DNA of 64,000 nt. It comes from Rhodococcus rhodnii (GTDB lineage: Bacteria; Actinomycetota; Actinomycetes; Mycobacteriales; Pseudonocardiaceae). The notes beneath the pieces are model-generated. The model worked only from the letters and a program-made list of their open reading frames with translations, did not search any database and was not told the DNA's origin. The position numbers and the translations under genes are program-made. Positions 35,033-46,200 of the stretch are shown in pieces (the stretch's first letter is position 1; the number at the start of each line of letters is the position of its first letter). The stretch covers positions 1 through 64,000 of the forward strand of contig JOAA01000033.1 in assembly GCA_000720375.1 (NCBI GenBank), read 5' to 3'.

Positions 35033-36088
35033 ATGCCTGGTCATGTGACGATAGACGCGGTCGCGGGTGGCACAGGACCACGCGACCAATTGTCGGTCCC
35101 CACCGGGTCCATGCAGTCCGCGGTGCTTGTCGGCAAGGTCGGTGAACGGCTCGCGGAGCGCTGGCAAGCGGAGTCGAGCCTGCTGGGTTCCATGTGCGCG
35201 CACGCCTTAGTGCCGTCAGGGAAGCTCTTCCGGCCGATCCTGTTGCTCGAATCCGCGATGGCCGTCGGTGGTGACGCCGACGTCGTGCTGCCCGCCGCGA
35301 TCGGTGCGGAGTGCGGGCACGTGGCGAGCCTTGTCCACGACGACATCATCGACAACGACGACCTGCGTCGCGGAAAGCCCTCTGTCCAGTACAAGTTCGG
35401 CCCGGACAACGCCATCGTCGCCGGCGACGCACTGATCTTCGACCTGTTCGCCGCGCTGGCCGAGTGCCGGACCACGGGCGCGCAGCCCGACCGGATCGTC
35501 GCGGCCCTTGACGTCGTCTCCCGGTGCGGCATCGATCTGTGCCGGGGCCAGAGTCTTGAGGCCGAGATCCGTGAGCGGATGGACTTCGACCTCGACGCCT
35601 ACTTGACGATGGTGAAGCTGAAGACCGCCGCGTTGTTCAAGGGTGCGTGCGAGTGCGGCGCGCTGTTGGCGGGCGGCGAGGAGCACATGGTCCGGGCGCT
35701 GGGGGAGTACGCCGAGAACCTCGGATGTGCCTTCCAGATCCACGACGACGTGATGTCGTACACAGTGGACACCGGCGCGATGGGCAAGCCGGACACCAGC
35801 GACATCCGCAACGGCAGGCTGACCTTGCCGGTGATCCTGGCGTACTGGGAGTCGGACCCGGACGGCCGCCAGGCCATTACGGAAGTCCTTGTCGACGACG
35901 GTGATCCGATCACGCGGCGGGACACCTTGATGGAGATCCTGGAGCGAACAGGCGCGATCACAGCCGCTGCCGGGCGGGCGGTGCAGTATTCCCGGGACGC
36001 CATCGACGCGTTGCGGGCACTTCCGCCGTCGTCGAGTGTGGACAGGTTGCGCGGCTTCGCCCAAGCGGCCATCGACCGGGACCGGTGA
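35033..36088 (+). CDS. Trans-polyprenyl diphosphate synthase (C20 or longer)
   Basis: A 351-aa all-alpha isoprenyl synthase, ATG 35033 with AGGAGGA upstream. First Asp-rich motif D103-D-I-I-D107 in [15 protein letters not shown] is intact. The second is D238-D-V-M-S242, with Ser for the third Asp. Residues at positions -5 and -4 before the first motif are Ala98 and Ser99, both small, which in this family lets the chain grow past C15; a GGPP, GFPP or longer product is therefore expected. It provides the linear precursor and sits next to the MEP genes. Confidence 0.87.
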   Translation: MPGHVTIDAVAGGTGPRDQLSVPTGSMQSAVLVGKVGERLAERWQAESSLLGSMCAHALVPSGKLFRPILLLESAMAVGGDADVVLPAAIGAECGHVASLVHDDIIDNDDLRRGKPSVQYKFGPDNAIVAGDALIFDLFAALAECRTTGAQPDRIVAALDVVSRCGIDLCRGQSLEAEIRERMDFDLDAYLTMVKLKTAALFKGACECGALLAGGEEHMVRALGEYAENLGCAFQIHDDVMSYTVDTGAMGKPDTSDIRNGRLTLPVILAYWESDPDGRQAITEVLVDDGDPITRRDTLMEILERTGAITAAAGRAVQYSRDAIDALRALPPSSSVDRLRGFAQAAIDRDR

Positions 36089-36092
36089 GGCG

Positions 36093-38813
36093 ATGACAGT
36101 CAAGGGGAAGGTCGTCCTGGCCGAGCCGCGTGGCTTCTGCGCCGGCGTGCATCGGGCGATCGCGATGACCGAGCGTGCGCTGGAGATGCACGGCCCACCA
36201 GTATACGTGCGAAAACAGATCGTGCACAACCATTACGTGGTCGCTTCGCTGGAGCGCAGGGGTGCTCGGTTCGTCGACGAGATCTCCGAGGTGCCGGAGG
36301 GCAGCGTGTGCGTGTTCTCCGCGCACGGCGTCTCGCCCGCTGTGCGGGAAGCCGCCGACCAGGCGAACCTCGACGTCATCGACGCGACCTGCCCGCTCGT
36401 GTCAAAGGTCCACCAGCAGGCCAAACGGGCCACAAGGGACGGTCGGCTGCTGCTGTTGATCGGCCACAACAACCATGAGGAGACCGAGGGCACTCGCGGC
36501 GAGGTGCCAGAACAGACGATCGTGGTCGAGACGGTCGAGGACGTGGACCGGCTCGGCCTGGCGCCGCACACGCCCGTGGCATACCTGACGCAGACGACAT
36601 TGTCGGTTGATGACACGGCTGAGGTCGTCGCCCGGATCCGCGAGCGGTTCCATGACGTGGCCGAGCCGGCGAGCGACACCATCTGCTACGCCAGCCAGAA
36701 CCGCCAGAACGGCATCAAATCCCTTGCCCGGCAATGCGAGCTCGTCCTGGTGGTGGGTTCGGAGAACTCCAGCAACTCGCAGCGGATGGTGGACGTCGCC
36801 AGGCAGGCGGGTGCGCGGAGCTATCTAGTGCCGGATGTGGGTCATCTGCGCGAGGAGTGGCTGCGCGATGTGCGCACCGTGGGCGTCAGTTCCGGCGCGA
36901 GTGCGCCGGAAGTACTGGTAGAGCAGGTCATCGAGCGGCTTGCCGAGTACGGATACGGTGACGTCGACGTGGACATCACCGCAGTGGAGGATGTCGTTTT
37001 CTCGATGCCGCAACGTAACCAGGAGCGGTTGTTGCCGTCGGTGCGGCAGCCCTCGGATCTGCGCCGGATGACCACGCCCGAGCTGACCAGGCTGGCCGGT
37101 GAGATCAGGACGTTGCTCATCGAGCAGGTGTCCCGCACCGGCGGGCACCTTGGCCCGAGCCTCGGCGTGGTGGAGCTGACCCTGGGCTTGCACCGGGTGT
37201 TCGACTCGCCGGCCGACCGGATCCTGTGGGACACCGGCCATCAGGCGTACGTCCACAAGGTACTGACCGGCCGCTGGCAGGACTTCGGTGGGCTGCGGAC
37301 CCGGGACGGATTGTCCGGCTATCCGTCGCAGGAGGAGTCGCCGCACGACTTCATCGAGAACTCGCACGCTTCGACCGCGCTTTCCTATGCGTACGGGATG
37401 TCCAAAGCCGACTCGTTGCGTGGGGTCACCGGGCGACGGGTGGTCGCCGTGGTCGGAGATGGCTCGTTGACCGGAGGCATGGCGTGGGAGGCGTTGAACT
37501 CCATCGCTGGGGAAGGCCGACCGGTCGTCATCGTCCTGAACGACAACGGCCGATCGTACTCGCCGACCATCGGCGGTCTGGCCCGGCATTTGGCGGGCAA
37601 CGAACCGGACAAGTTCTTCGCCACACTAGGCTTGCAGTACTTCGGCCCCGTGGACGGGCATGACCTCGACGCAGTGCAGGACGCGTTGCGTTCGGCTGCG
37701 GAGATCGACGGCCCGGTGGTCGTGCATGTCCTGACCCGTAAGGGATATGGCTACGAACTCGCCGAGAACGACCAGGTGGACCGGTTCCACGCGATCAAGC
37801 CGATGAATCCGGAGACCGGTGTGCCGGTCAAGGCCGGCGGCCCGTCGTGGACATCGGTGTTCGCCGACGAGCTCGTCCGGCTCGGCGGCCTGCGCGAGGA
37901 CATCGTCGCGATCACCGCGGCGATGCAGGATCCGACCGGTCTGAGCCGGTTCGCTGAGCGCTACCCGGCCCGGGTCGTCGACGTGGGCATCGCCGAGCAG
38001 CACGCGGTCACCGCGGCGGCGGGGATGGCCATGGCCGGCATGCGTCCGGTCGTCGCGATCTACTCCACGTTCCTGAACCGGGCCATCGACCAGGTGCTGC
38101 TGGACGTCGCCCTGCACTCCTGCCCGGTGATCTTCGTGCTCGACCGTGCCGGGGTGACCGGTGATGACGGCCCGTCCCACAACGGAATGTGGGACATGTC
38201 GTTGTTGAACGTCGTACCCAAGATGCGAATCGCGGCACCTCGTGACGCGGCGACGTTGCGCAGTGCCTTGCGCGGCGCTTTGGACACTGTGGACGGTCCT
38301 TCGGCCATTCGCTTCCCGAAGGGGGAGGTCGGTGCCGAGGTGCCTGCCGCGTTCGGGTGCGCGGGGATCGACGTGCTGCGACCTGATCCCGTCGACGACG
38401 TGCTGCTGGTTTCGGTCGGCGCGATGGCGAAGTTGTGCATGGAGGTCGCCGAGTTGCTGCATTCGGACGGCGTCGGCGTGACTGTGGTGGATCCGCGCTG
38501 GATCAAGCCGGTCAACCCGCTCCTGCCTGCCATGGCGCACCGGTTCAAGGTGGTCGCGACCGTCGAGGACAACGTCCGTGTCGGCGGGTTCGGCGCCATG
38601 CTCGGACAGCAGTTGCAGGACGCGTGCGTGACCACTCCGGTGGTGAACTTCGGTATCCCACAACAGTTCCTGGCACAGGGAAAGCGAGCCGAGGTGCTGG
38701 CCGAGTGCGGCCTGACCGCGGACGTGATCGCCACCGAGATCGTCGGCCGGCTGCTGGATCCGGCCTCGTGGCCCGCCGTTGCGGACGTCGAGACAAGCGG
38801 GTTGGTCGGATGA
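36093..38813 (+). CDS. Fused IspH-Dxs (HMBPP reductase plus DXP synthase)
   Basis: One uninterrupted 906-aa frame. Residues 1-about 305 are a full IspH: the three cluster cysteines are in [12 protein letters not shown] (Cys16), [11 protein letters not shown] and [10 protein letters not shown], with HNHYVV, SAHGVSP and [14 protein letters not shown] all present. Residues about 313-906 are a full Dxs: [18 protein letters not shown] motif [15 protein letters not shown] (near 455), then [20 protein letters not shown] and the transketolase C-domain. There is almost no linker. It combines the first (pyruvate plus GAP to DXP) and last (HMBPP to IPP/DMAPP) MEP steps on one chain, probably as a dedicated precursor booster. 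Confidence 0.93.
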   Translation: MTVKGKVVLAEPRGFCAGVHRAIAMTERALEMHGPPVYVRKQIVHNHYVVASLERRGARFVDEISEVPEGSVCVFSAHGVSPAVREAADQANLDVIDATCPLVSKVHQQAKRATRDGRLLLLIGHNNHEETEGTRGEVPEQTIVVETVEDVDRLGLAPHTPVAYLTQTTLSVDDTAEVVARIRERFHDVAEPASDTICYASQNRQNGIKSLARQCELVLVVGSENSSNSQRMVDVARQAGARSYLVPDVGHLREEWLRDVRTVGVSSGASAPEVLVEQVIERLAEYGYGDVDVDITAVEDVVFSMPQRNQERLLPSVRQPSDLRRMTTPELTRLAGEIRTLLIEQVSRTGGHLGPSLGVVELTLGLHRVFDSPADRILWDTGHQAYVHKVLTGRWQDFGGLRTRDGLSGYPSQEESPHDFIENSHASTALSYAYGMSKADSLRGVTGRRVVAVVGDGSLTGGMAWEALNSIAGEGRPVVIVLNDNGRSYSPTIGGLARHLAGNEPDKFFATLGLQYFGPVDGHDLDAVQDALRSAAEIDGPVVVHVLTRKGYGYELAENDQVDRFHAIKPMNPETGVPVKAGGPSWTSVFADELVRLGGLREDIVAITAAMQDPTGLSRFAERYPARVVDVGIAEQHAVTAAAGMAMAGMRPVVAIYSTFLNRAIDQVLLDVALHSCPVIFVLDRAGVTGDDGPSHNGMWDMSLLNVVPKMRIAAPRDAATLRSALRGALDTVDGPSAIRFPKGEVGAEVPAAFGCAGIDVLRPDPVDDVLLVSVGAMAKLCMEVAELLHSDGVGVTVVDPRWIKPVNPLLPAMAHRFKVVATVEDNVRVGGFGAMLGQQLQDACVTTPVVNFGIPQQFLAQGKRAEVLAECGLTADVIATEIVGRLLDPASWPAVADVETSGLVG

Positions 38814-39964
38814 GCGTGAACTTGGGATTGCCCTCGCTGCCGCCGCCGGTGCTGTCGGAGCGCCGCAAGACCCGGCAGTTGATGGTCGGTTCGGTGGGTG
38901 TCGGCAGCGAGTTCCCGGTGTCGGTGCAGTCGATGACCACGACCGTGACCGCTGATGTCAATGCGACTTTGCAGCAGATTGCGGAATTGACTGCGTCCGG
39001 TTGTGACATTGTGCGCGTGGCGTGTCCGTCGCAGGATGATGCGGAGGCGTTGCCGGCGATCGCTCGTAAATCGAAGATTCCGGTGATCGCGGACATCCAT
39101 TTCCAGCCGAAGTACGTCTTCGCCGCGATCGAGGCCGGATGTGCGGCAGTGCGGGTGAATCCGGGCAACATCAAGAAGTTCGACGACAAGGTGCGTGAGA
39201 TCGCGATGGCGGCTCGTGATCACGGCACACCGATCCGGATTGGCGTGAACGCGGGATCCTTGGATCCTCGATTGCTGGCCAAGCACGGCAAGGCGACACC
39301 GGAGGCGTTGGTGGAGTCGGCGTTGTGGGAGGCGTCGCTGTTCGCCGAGCACGATTTCCACGACATCAAGATCTCGGTGAAGCACAACGACCCGGTTGTC
39401 ATGGTTCGCGCCTATGAGTTGCTCGCCGAATCCTGTGACTACCCGTTGCACCTGGGTGTGACGGAGGCGGGTCCGGCGTTCCAGGGCACGATCAAGTCCG
39501 CGGTGGCGTTCGGTGCGTTGTTGCGGCAGGGGATTGGCGACACGATCCGGGTGTCGTTGTCCGCACCTCCGGTCGAGGAGGTCAAGGTCGGCACGCAGAT
39601 TCTGCAGTCGCTGAATCTGCGGCCGCGTAAGCTGGAGATCGTGTCCTGCCCGTCGTGCGGGCGTGCGCAGGTGGACGTCTACACCCTCGCGGACCAAGTG
39701 ACCGCAGGCCTGGAGGGCATGGAGGTGCCGCTGCGGGTCGCCGTGATGGGCTGTGTGGTGAACGGCCCTGGCGAGGCTCGCGAGGCCGACCTGGGTGTGG
39801 CGTCGGGCAACGGCAAGGGGCAGATCTTCGTTCGCGGCGAGGTGATCAAGACGGTCCCGGAGCACCAGATCGTCGAGACGCTGATCGAAGAGGCGATGCG
39901 GATCGCCGAGGAGATGGGGGAGGCCGGGCAAGAGTCCGGCGCTCCCGTCGTCACAGTGTCCTGA
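38810..39964 (+). CDS. ispG: 4-hydroxy-3-methylbut-2-enyl diphosphate synthase (IspG/GcpE)
   Basis: A 384-aa protein, ATG overlapping the fusion-gene stop (ATGA). N-terminal TIM barrel begins [20 protein letters not shown]; the [4Fe-4S] cysteines are in CPSCGR and [11 protein letters not shown] near the C-terminus. It converts MEcPP to HMBPP, the substrate of the IspH half next door. Codon use is more T-rich at third positions in places than the genes around it. A second, housekeeping ispG is expected elsewhere in the genome. Ends flush against the convergent ferredoxin gene. Confidence 0.95.
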   Translation: MSVNLGLPSLPPPVLSERRKTRQLMVGSVGVGSEFPVSVQSMTTTVTADVNATLQQIAELTASGCDIVRVACPSQDDAEALPAIARKSKIPVIADIHFQPKYVFAAIEAGCAAVRVNPGNIKKFDDKVREIAMAARDHGTPIRIGVNAGSLDPRLLAKHGKATPEALVESALWEASLFAEHDFHDIKISVKHNDPVVMVRAYELLAESCDYPLHLGVTEAGPAFQGTIKSAVAFGALLRQGIGDTIRVSLSAPPVEEVKVGTQILQSLNLRPRKLEIVSCPSCGRAQVDVYTLADQVTAGLEGMEVPLRVAVMGCVVNGPGEAREADLGVASGNGKGQIFVRGEVIKTVPEHQIVETLIEEAMRIAEEMGEAGQESGAPVVTVS

Positions 39965-40168
39965 TCATTCGTCTACTTTGATCGCCTCACAAGGACATAC
40001 CCCCACAGCCCTCCGGACGAGGTCATGGATCTCGGCCGGAGGGCTGTGCTGTAGCAGGATGACCGTCCCGTCCTTCTCGTCCTGATCGAAGACAGCCGGG
40101 GCGGTCATCGTGCAGTTGCCGATGCCACAGCACTTGTCGTGGTCGACAGTGATCCGCATGGTCACCAC
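39965..40168 (-). CDS. Small [3Fe-4S]/[4Fe-4S] ferredoxin, P450 partner
   Basis: A 67-aa ferredoxin; start at 40168 (an internal Met four residues on is possible). Cys13/14, Cys19 and Cys58 in KCCGIGNC and CPCEAI match the three-cysteine ferredoxins that reduce actinobacterial P450s. It overlaps the upstream P450 stop by 7 nt, so the pair is co-translated. As the only ferredoxin in the cluster it may serve all six P450s. The stop abuts the convergent ispG stop with no gap. Confidence 0.9.
   Translation of the reverse strand: MVTMRITVDHDKCCGIGNCTMTAPAVFDQDEKDGTVILLQHSPPAEIHDLVRRAVGVCPCEAIKVDE
40004..40048 (+). terminator. Hairpin inside the ferredoxin gene, possible terminator of the second operon
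   Basis: CACAGCCCTCCGG (40004-40016) and CCGGAGGGCTGTG (40036-40048) are exact reverse complements with a 19-nt loop. It lies 40 bp after the ispG stop, within the convergent ferredoxin coding sequence, where no intergenic space exists for a terminator. Confidence 0.5.
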
Positions 40169-41370
40169 GTCACGGGGACGTCGTCGATGCCCATGACATT
40201 GCCCATCGGCCGGAAGCTGAGCTCCTCGAACGGAACAGCGAGCCGCAGCGTGGGGAACCCGCGCAGCAGCGCGGGAAGGGCGATGCGCAGCTGCATCCGG
40301 GCAAGGGAAGCACCGATGCAGTGGTGGATACCGTGCCCGAAAGCCAGGTGCTGCTCAGGGTTGCGGGTGATGTCGAAGACGTCGGCGTTGGCGTACCTGC
40401 TCTCGTCCCGGTTGGCCGAGGGAAGGTGCACGAACACGTAGTCCCCGGCTTTGATCTCGGTCCCGCTGACTGTGACGTCCTCCGACGCGGTCCGGATCAA
40501 CGTGGTGAACGAGATGGACACGTACCGCAGCATCTCTTCCACGGCCTGCTCGGTGACTTCAGGCTGATCCCTGATCACCGCGGCCTGATCCGGGTGCTGC
40601 AGCAGCAGAACGACAGCCATCGCCATCATGTTGGCGGTGGCTTCGTGGCCCGCGCTGAGCAAGAGGTTGCTGATCCCGACGAGCTCCTCATCGGTGAGGT
40701 TGTCGGCGTGCTCACGGATGAGCATGCCGAGCATCGCTGACCCGGGATTCGCGCGCTGCTTCGCGATGAGCTCGGCCATGTACTTCTGGCCTTCAAGGAA
40801 GAGCGCGAGCCCTTCCTCCATGTCGATGTCGCCGTCCACAGCCCCTCGCGCGCGGCGCTGGACGTCTTCGTGGTCCTCGATCGGAGCCCCGAGCAGCTCG
40901 CAGATGACCATCGCGGTGATCGGACGGGCGAAGGCGTCCAGAAGCTCCACAGTGGAACCGGCCTGCGCCATGGCATCGAGGTGCTGGTTGACGATCGCCT
41001 CGACCTTGGGTCGCAACCGTTCCATGCGTTTGACGCCGAACTCACCCGCCACCATCCGCCGAAGACGTGTGTGCTCAGGCGGATTCATGGCCGCGAACAT
41101 CCCAGGCGGAGTCGGCGGCTCCTCGACCGTGCTGTCCTCCTCGGACGCACGCAGCAGCGTGATCGGGTTGACCGCGGTGGTGAACCGGTTGTCGCCAAGA
41201 ATCGCCCGCACGTCGGCGTGCCGCGTGATCAACCAGGCCGGGTGCCCGCTGGGCAAGGTGAATCGGCTGACCGGCTCCTCCGCCCGCAGGTGGCTGATCT
41301 CTTTGGCCGGGTTGAACGGGCAGGACGGATCACGCCGGAACGGCAGTGCCACCTCGGGAGCTTCGGTCAT
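40162..41370 (-). CDS. Cytochrome P450 no. 6
   Basis: A 402-aa P450; start at 41370 (MTEAPEVALPFRRDPSCPF) fits the CYP105/107-like family, the longer frame to 41526 does not. Heme loop FGHGIHHCIG at 344-353, Cys351; I-helix AGHEAT (acid present); ExxR is EMLR. Operon with the ferredoxin; divergent from the exporter genes with a 197-bp promoter region between. Confidence 0.92.
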   Translation of the reverse strand: MTEAPEVALPFRRDPSCPFNPAKEISHLRAEEPVSRFTLPSGHPAWLITRHADVRAILGDNRFTTAVNPITLLRASEEDSTVEEPPTPPGMFAAMNPPEHTRLRRMVAGEFGVKRMERLRPKVEAIVNQHLDAMAQAGSTVELLDAFARPITAMVICELLGAPIEDHEDVQRRARGAVDGDIDMEEGLALFLEGQKYMAELIAKQRANPGSAMLGMLIREHADNLTDEELVGISNLLLSAGHEATANMMAMAVVLLLQHPDQAAVIRDQPEVTEQAVEEMLRYVSISFTTLIRTASEDVTVSGTEIKAGDYVFVHLPSANRDESRYANADVFDITRNPEQHLAFGHGIHHCIGASLARMQLRIALPALLRGFPTLRLAVPFEELSFRPMGNVMGIDDVPVTW

Positions 41371-41567
41371 CGTGTTTCCTCTGACTGGGAGGCCGTAATC
41401 TTCCGCGAAGTGCTTATCAGACAACAGGAAGTGTTCGCATTCAGCGATACCGCACACCGCTTCGGCCGCCGAGCCACCCAGGCGGCGAGCCAGCCATGAA
41501 ACCGCGATGAAACCGCCGCAAACCACGCTGCCCGCACCCTCGTGGCACCACTACGAAAGGAGGGGCG

Positions 41568-42527
41568 ATGAGCGGAGCGGCGATCGTGGCGACTGGGCTG
41601 CGGAAGTCGTTCGGTGACAAGGTCGTGCTGGCAGGCGTCGACCTGGACATCGCCGAGGGGTCGATTTTCTCGTTGCTCGGGCCGAATGGGGCCGGGAAGA
41701 CGACGACCGTGCACATCCTGTCCACGTTGATCAGGCCAGACGCCGGGCAGGTCCGGGTGGCGGGACATGATCTCGCCACCCAGCCGGACGCTGTCCGGGC
41801 CGCGATCGGAGTCACCGGGCAGTTCTCGGCCGTCGACACGATGCTCACCGGTACGGAGAACCTCGTCCTCATGGCCGGGTTGCATCGGCTTGGCCGGGAG
41901 GCGGGCCTGCGGCGTGCCGGGGAGTTGCTTGAGCAGTTCGAGCTGACCGAAGCGGCCGGGAAGATGGCGAGTACGCATTCCGGCGGAATGCGGCGACGTC
42001 TCGATCTGGCGATGACATTGGTCGGCAGACCACGAGTCATCTTCCTGGACGAGCCGACCACCGGGTTGGATCCGCGCAGCAGGCGGATGATGTGGCAGCA
42101 CATCCGTGAACTGGCGGCCGGCGGCGTCACGATCTTCCTCACCACGCAGTACCTGGAAGAGGCGGATCAGCTGGCCGATCGGATCGCTGTGCTCGATCAT
42201 GGCACGTTGGTCGCGCAGGGAACGGCCGACGAGCTCAAACGGCGGGTATCGGGCGGGCACATCCGGCTGCGGTTCGCCAGCCCGGCAGGCCTCGATTCCG
42301 CCGTGCGGCTGCTTGGTGCGATGTCACGGGACGACGAGGCGCTTGCCCTGCAGGTACCCAGCGACAGCGGAGTCCGGTCGATCCGCGAAGTGCTGGCTCG
42401 GCTCGACGCGGCCGGGATCGAGGTCGAGGAACTGTCCGTGCACACGCCGGACCTCGACGACGTTTTCCTCGCCTTGACCGGTCGTACGGCGGCAGCCCAA
42501 GAGACAGCACAGGAGGCGGTCCGATGA
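41568..42527 (+). CDS. DrrA-type ABC exporter ATPase
   Basis: A 319-aa ATPase of the daunorubicin-resistance (DrrA) family: Walker A GPNGAGKTTT, signature HSGGMRRRLDLA, Walker B VIFLDEPTTGLD, and the C-terminal extension (VEELSVHTPDLDDVFLALTGR) typical of DrrA. RBS AAAGGAGG is 3 nt before ATG 41568. With the next gene it should export the product and give self-protection. Confidence 0.93.
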   Translation: MSGAAIVATGLRKSFGDKVVLAGVDLDIAEGSIFSLLGPNGAGKTTTVHILSTLIRPDAGQVRVAGHDLATQPDAVRAAIGVTGQFSAVDTMLTGTENLVLMAGLHRLGREAGLRRAGELLEQFELTEAAGKMASTHSGGMRRRLDLAMTLVGRPRVIFLDEPTTGLDPRSRRMMWQHIRELAAGGVTIFLTTQYLEEADQLADRIAVLDHGTLVAQGTADELKRRVSGGHIRLRFASPAGLDSAVRLLGAMSRDDEALALQVPSDSGVRSIREVLARLDAAGIEVEELSVHTPDLDDVFLALTGRTAAAQETAQEAVR

Positions 42528-43273
42528 TGTCCGACGCGGCACTCATGCTCGGCCGCAACTTGCGGCACACCATGCGCAATCCGACGACGCTGTTCGGGTC
42601 GCTGATGGTGCCGATCCTGCTGCTGCTGATCTTCGTGTACATCTTCGGTGGCGCCTTCAGCGTCGGCGTCGAGTACATCGACTACATCACGCCCGGCACC
42701 ATCGTGCTGACGATGGGATACGGCGTCGCGTCGACCGCGATCGGCGTCGCCAACGACATGACGGCAGGCATCATCGCGCGGTTTCGGACGATGGCGATCA
42801 GCCGTACCGCTGTGCTGACAGGGCACGTGTTCGGCAGTGTGCTGCGCACGGTGGTGTGCGTCGCGTTGGTCATCGGAGTCACGTTGATGATGGGATTCCG
42901 GCCGACCGCTGACTTCGTGCAGTGGCTCGCGGTCGCGGGTTTGATTGTCTTGCTGGCCATCGCGATCACGTGGTTGACCGTCGCGTTCGGACTGGCGGCC
43001 AAGACTCCGGAGGGGGCGAACTTCCTTACCTTCCCCTTGGTGTTCCTGCCGTTCGTCAGCAGTGCGTTCGCCCCGACACAGACGATGCCTGGCGGAGTAC
43101 GGTGGTTCACCGACAACCAGCCGTTCACGCCGGTCATCGAGACGCTGCGCGGACTGCTGACCGGCACACCGATCGGCAACAGCGGGATCTTCGCGGTCGG
43201 CTGGTGTGTCGTGCTCGGACTGGGCGGCTATCTCTGGGCACGTGCGCTGTTCAACCGCGATCCGGTGCGGTGA
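42524..43273 (+). CDS. DrrB-type ABC exporter permease
   Basis: A 249-aa ABC-2 permease with six TM helices (MRNPTTLFGSLMVPILLLLIFVYIFGGAF at the first). ATGA overlap with the ATPase gene. Partner of the DrrA-type protein. The 3' end overlaps the convergent AfsR-type gene by 46 bp. Confidence 0.92.
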   Translation: MMSDAALMLGRNLRHTMRNPTTLFGSLMVPILLLLIFVYIFGGAFSVGVEYIDYITPGTIVLTMGYGVASTAIGVANDMTAGIIARFRTMAISRTAVLTGHVFGSVLRTVVCVALVIGVTLMMGFRPTADFVQWLAVAGLIVLLAIAITWLTVAFGLAAKTPEGANFLTFPLVFLPFVSSAFAPTQTMPGGVRWFTDNQPFTPVIETLRGLLTGTPIGNSGIFAVGWCVVLGLGGYLWARALFNRDPVR

Positions 43274-46200
43274 TCCAAGGCCGCCAACGCGGCGACGACC
43301 AGACCGTCGTTATCGAGTTCGGCGTACGTCGACTGCGCGTCGGCGTACGCCTGCCCATCGGCTTTCTCAGCGACGGCACGGATTCGTGCGGGCGCCATGG
43401 TCGGCTGAAAACCGCGTGAGAAACGGAAAGCCTCCGCCAACGCGATCATTCTCGCGCCGGACTGCGTCTGCCCGTTGGCGATGTCCGCCACCGCGATCGC
43501 GACCAGCACCGAGCCATAGCAGGGGAACATCGGTACGGAGGGGCCGTGGGCCAGGATGTCGGCAAGCACGCCCGGCAGCCGCTTGGTGATGTCGGCGACC
43601 ATCTCGAGACGTCCGTGGTGGGCGTGGGCGATGAGGCTGGTCGCCTGGACCTCCAGAAACCAGGCTTCCTGACTGGCTTGGTCGACGCCGAAAGCCGGGT
43701 CGTCGATGGTGGTCATCCGGTCGGTCACGCGCCGCCATGACCGCAGCCCGGCCTCAATCTGTCCACGGGCGAGCATGAGCTCGGTGCGCATGGCCAGCCC
43801 GACCACGTCCTCGACGCCCGGGTTCGTGGCTTCCTCGATCCACCGCTCGGCCGCGTCGAGATCACCGATCTGCAGGCAGGCCATGGACAACGCCCACCGC
43901 CCGCGAATCGAACCCGAGATCGCCCCGAGTTCTGTCAGCAGCGACAACGTGGCCGCCAGGTGCCGCAGCGCCCGCTCACCCTGCTCGGTCTCAAGGGAGA
44001 GTTCACCGATACGGGAGTGAGCCACGGCAGTCATCAGCGGGCCCCGTAGCGCTGTGGCCGCTTCGAGCATTCGCTCGGCTGATGCCAGCGCAGCCGTGAG
44101 ATTCCCGGCCCGCTGATGGCGGAAACTCTCGACCCCGTTGTTCAGCCACACCAGCATTGGTTCTTGGCTGGGCGGTGAGTCGTCGCGCACGGCCGCCTGG
44201 ACAGCTCCGGCGACGGTGGCCGTCGATCCTGGCGGCAGACGGCGCAGGACGACCATCGACCTTGTCGCGTGTGGACCCTCGACGAGGTAGGTGAAGACGG
44301 CGCACACTGCGGCCGCCATCCGGATGATGTCGACATGGGCGGGTTCCGGCCGGGAATGCGACAGGATCCACTCGGCCTGCGAGGTCAGCCATGCCAGCCG
44401 GGCGAGATTGGACTCCACGAGCGCGAGCGTGCCAAGGATGGACGTGGTCGCCGCAGCGGTCACGCTGTCGTGAAGGTCCAGCGCGTGCCGCAGCGCCAAG
44501 TTGAGGTTGTCCTGCTCCGCGCGGATCAGGTGCGCGAACTGGATGGGGTCGTCGCCGAACAGCGAATCGTGATGCGCGATCCCGAACGCCCGCGCCCATT
44601 CGACGAAACGCCTGGTCACCTTCTCGGTTTCACCGGGTTCCCTGCGGGCGACGCTGAATTCGCGGACCGTCTCCAGCATCCGGTATCTCGTGCCGGACGG
44701 CGTGTCGGTGACCTTCAACAGGGATTGCTGGGTCAATGAGGTGAGGACGTCCAGTGCGTCGCCGGTTTCCAGCATGTGCTCGGCCGCGGTCGCGGTGAAC
44801 CCGCCAGGGAAGATCGACAACGCCCGCATCGCGGCCTGGCCGGCCTGATCGAGCAGGTTCCAGCTCCAGTCGATCACGGCCTGCAGCGTGCGGTGTCGCT
44901 CAGGCGCGTCCCTGGCACCGCCACGCAGCAAGGCGAAGCGGTCGTCCAGCCGTGTGGCGATGTCGGCGATCGACATGACCGCGACCCGCGCGGCCGCCAG
45001 TTCCAGCGCGAGCGGCAATCCGTCCAGTTTGCGGCAGACGTCCTCGACCGCGGCGGGCGTCAAGTCCACAGTAGAGCGTGCGGCTCGGGCGCGGCTGACG
45101 AACAGTTCGATGCTCGCCGAGAGGCTGAGCTCCGGAAGGTGGTAGACGGATTCCGACGAGATGCCCAGCGGCGCCCGGCTGGTGGTGAGCACGCGCAAGT
45201 CGTCGCGCACGGAGACCAGAGCCTGGGCGAGGTCGGCGGCGCCGTGGACAACGTGCTCGCAGTTGTCGAGCACCAGCAGCGTCGGGCCGTGCCCGAGGGC
45301 GTTGACGATGCCGTTGAACAACTCCGCAGCAGCTCCGCCGATGCCCAAGGCCGACGCGACCGCGCCGATGACCTCCTCGTCGGTCGCGATACCTGCCAAG
45401 GGGACAAGGTGGACGGCATGCTGCATTGCCTGGCGGCTGACCGCGTAGGCGAGACGAGTTTTGCCCAGTCCTCCTGAACCGACGATGGACGTGACCCGGG
45501 AATCTCCGATCATGCTGGTCACCGCGGCGATGTCGGCGTCCCGGCCGACCAGCGGATTCGGTTCGACAGGCACACCCGACCGGACTGGCAGCGAGCCTTG
45601 CAGCAGTTGCTGGTGCATGTCCTGCAGGCTGCGTCCCGGGTCGGTACCCAGTTCGTCGCGCAGCGAACGCCGGTAGGTCTCGTACCGAGTGATGGCCGCC
45701 GACGGTCCAGCTGTGGCCGACTCACAACGCAGCAGTTCCAGCAGCACTTCCTCGTCACGAGGCCGCTCGTGAAACACCTCGGCAAGCGGCTCGACGGCCT
45801 CGTCGTGACGTCCCAGCCGCGACAACGCCATCGCGCGAACACGAACCAGCGAACGGTATGCGCTCATCCGCTCGGCCCGTAGTGTCGACAGTGGATCGAT
45901 GAGCTCGGCATCTCGCTGAGCACCGTCCCAATGCGCAAGCCCGGCTTCGGCGTGGTCAAACGCAGCAGCGTGATCGCGTTCCCGGTAGCACTGGGCGCTC
46001 GCGGCCGCGCTGAGCAGCACGGCGGAAGCGTCGACCTGGTCTTCGGTCAATGACAGCCGGTAGCCGGTCGGCGTGCTCGTGATCAGGTCACTGCCCAGCT
46101 GGGAGCGGGCGCGCGAGACCAGGATCTGCAGCGCCTTGGCCGGCTTCTCCGGCTGCTCGTCCGGCCACAGCTCGTCCACCAGGCGCGACGCACTGCACCC

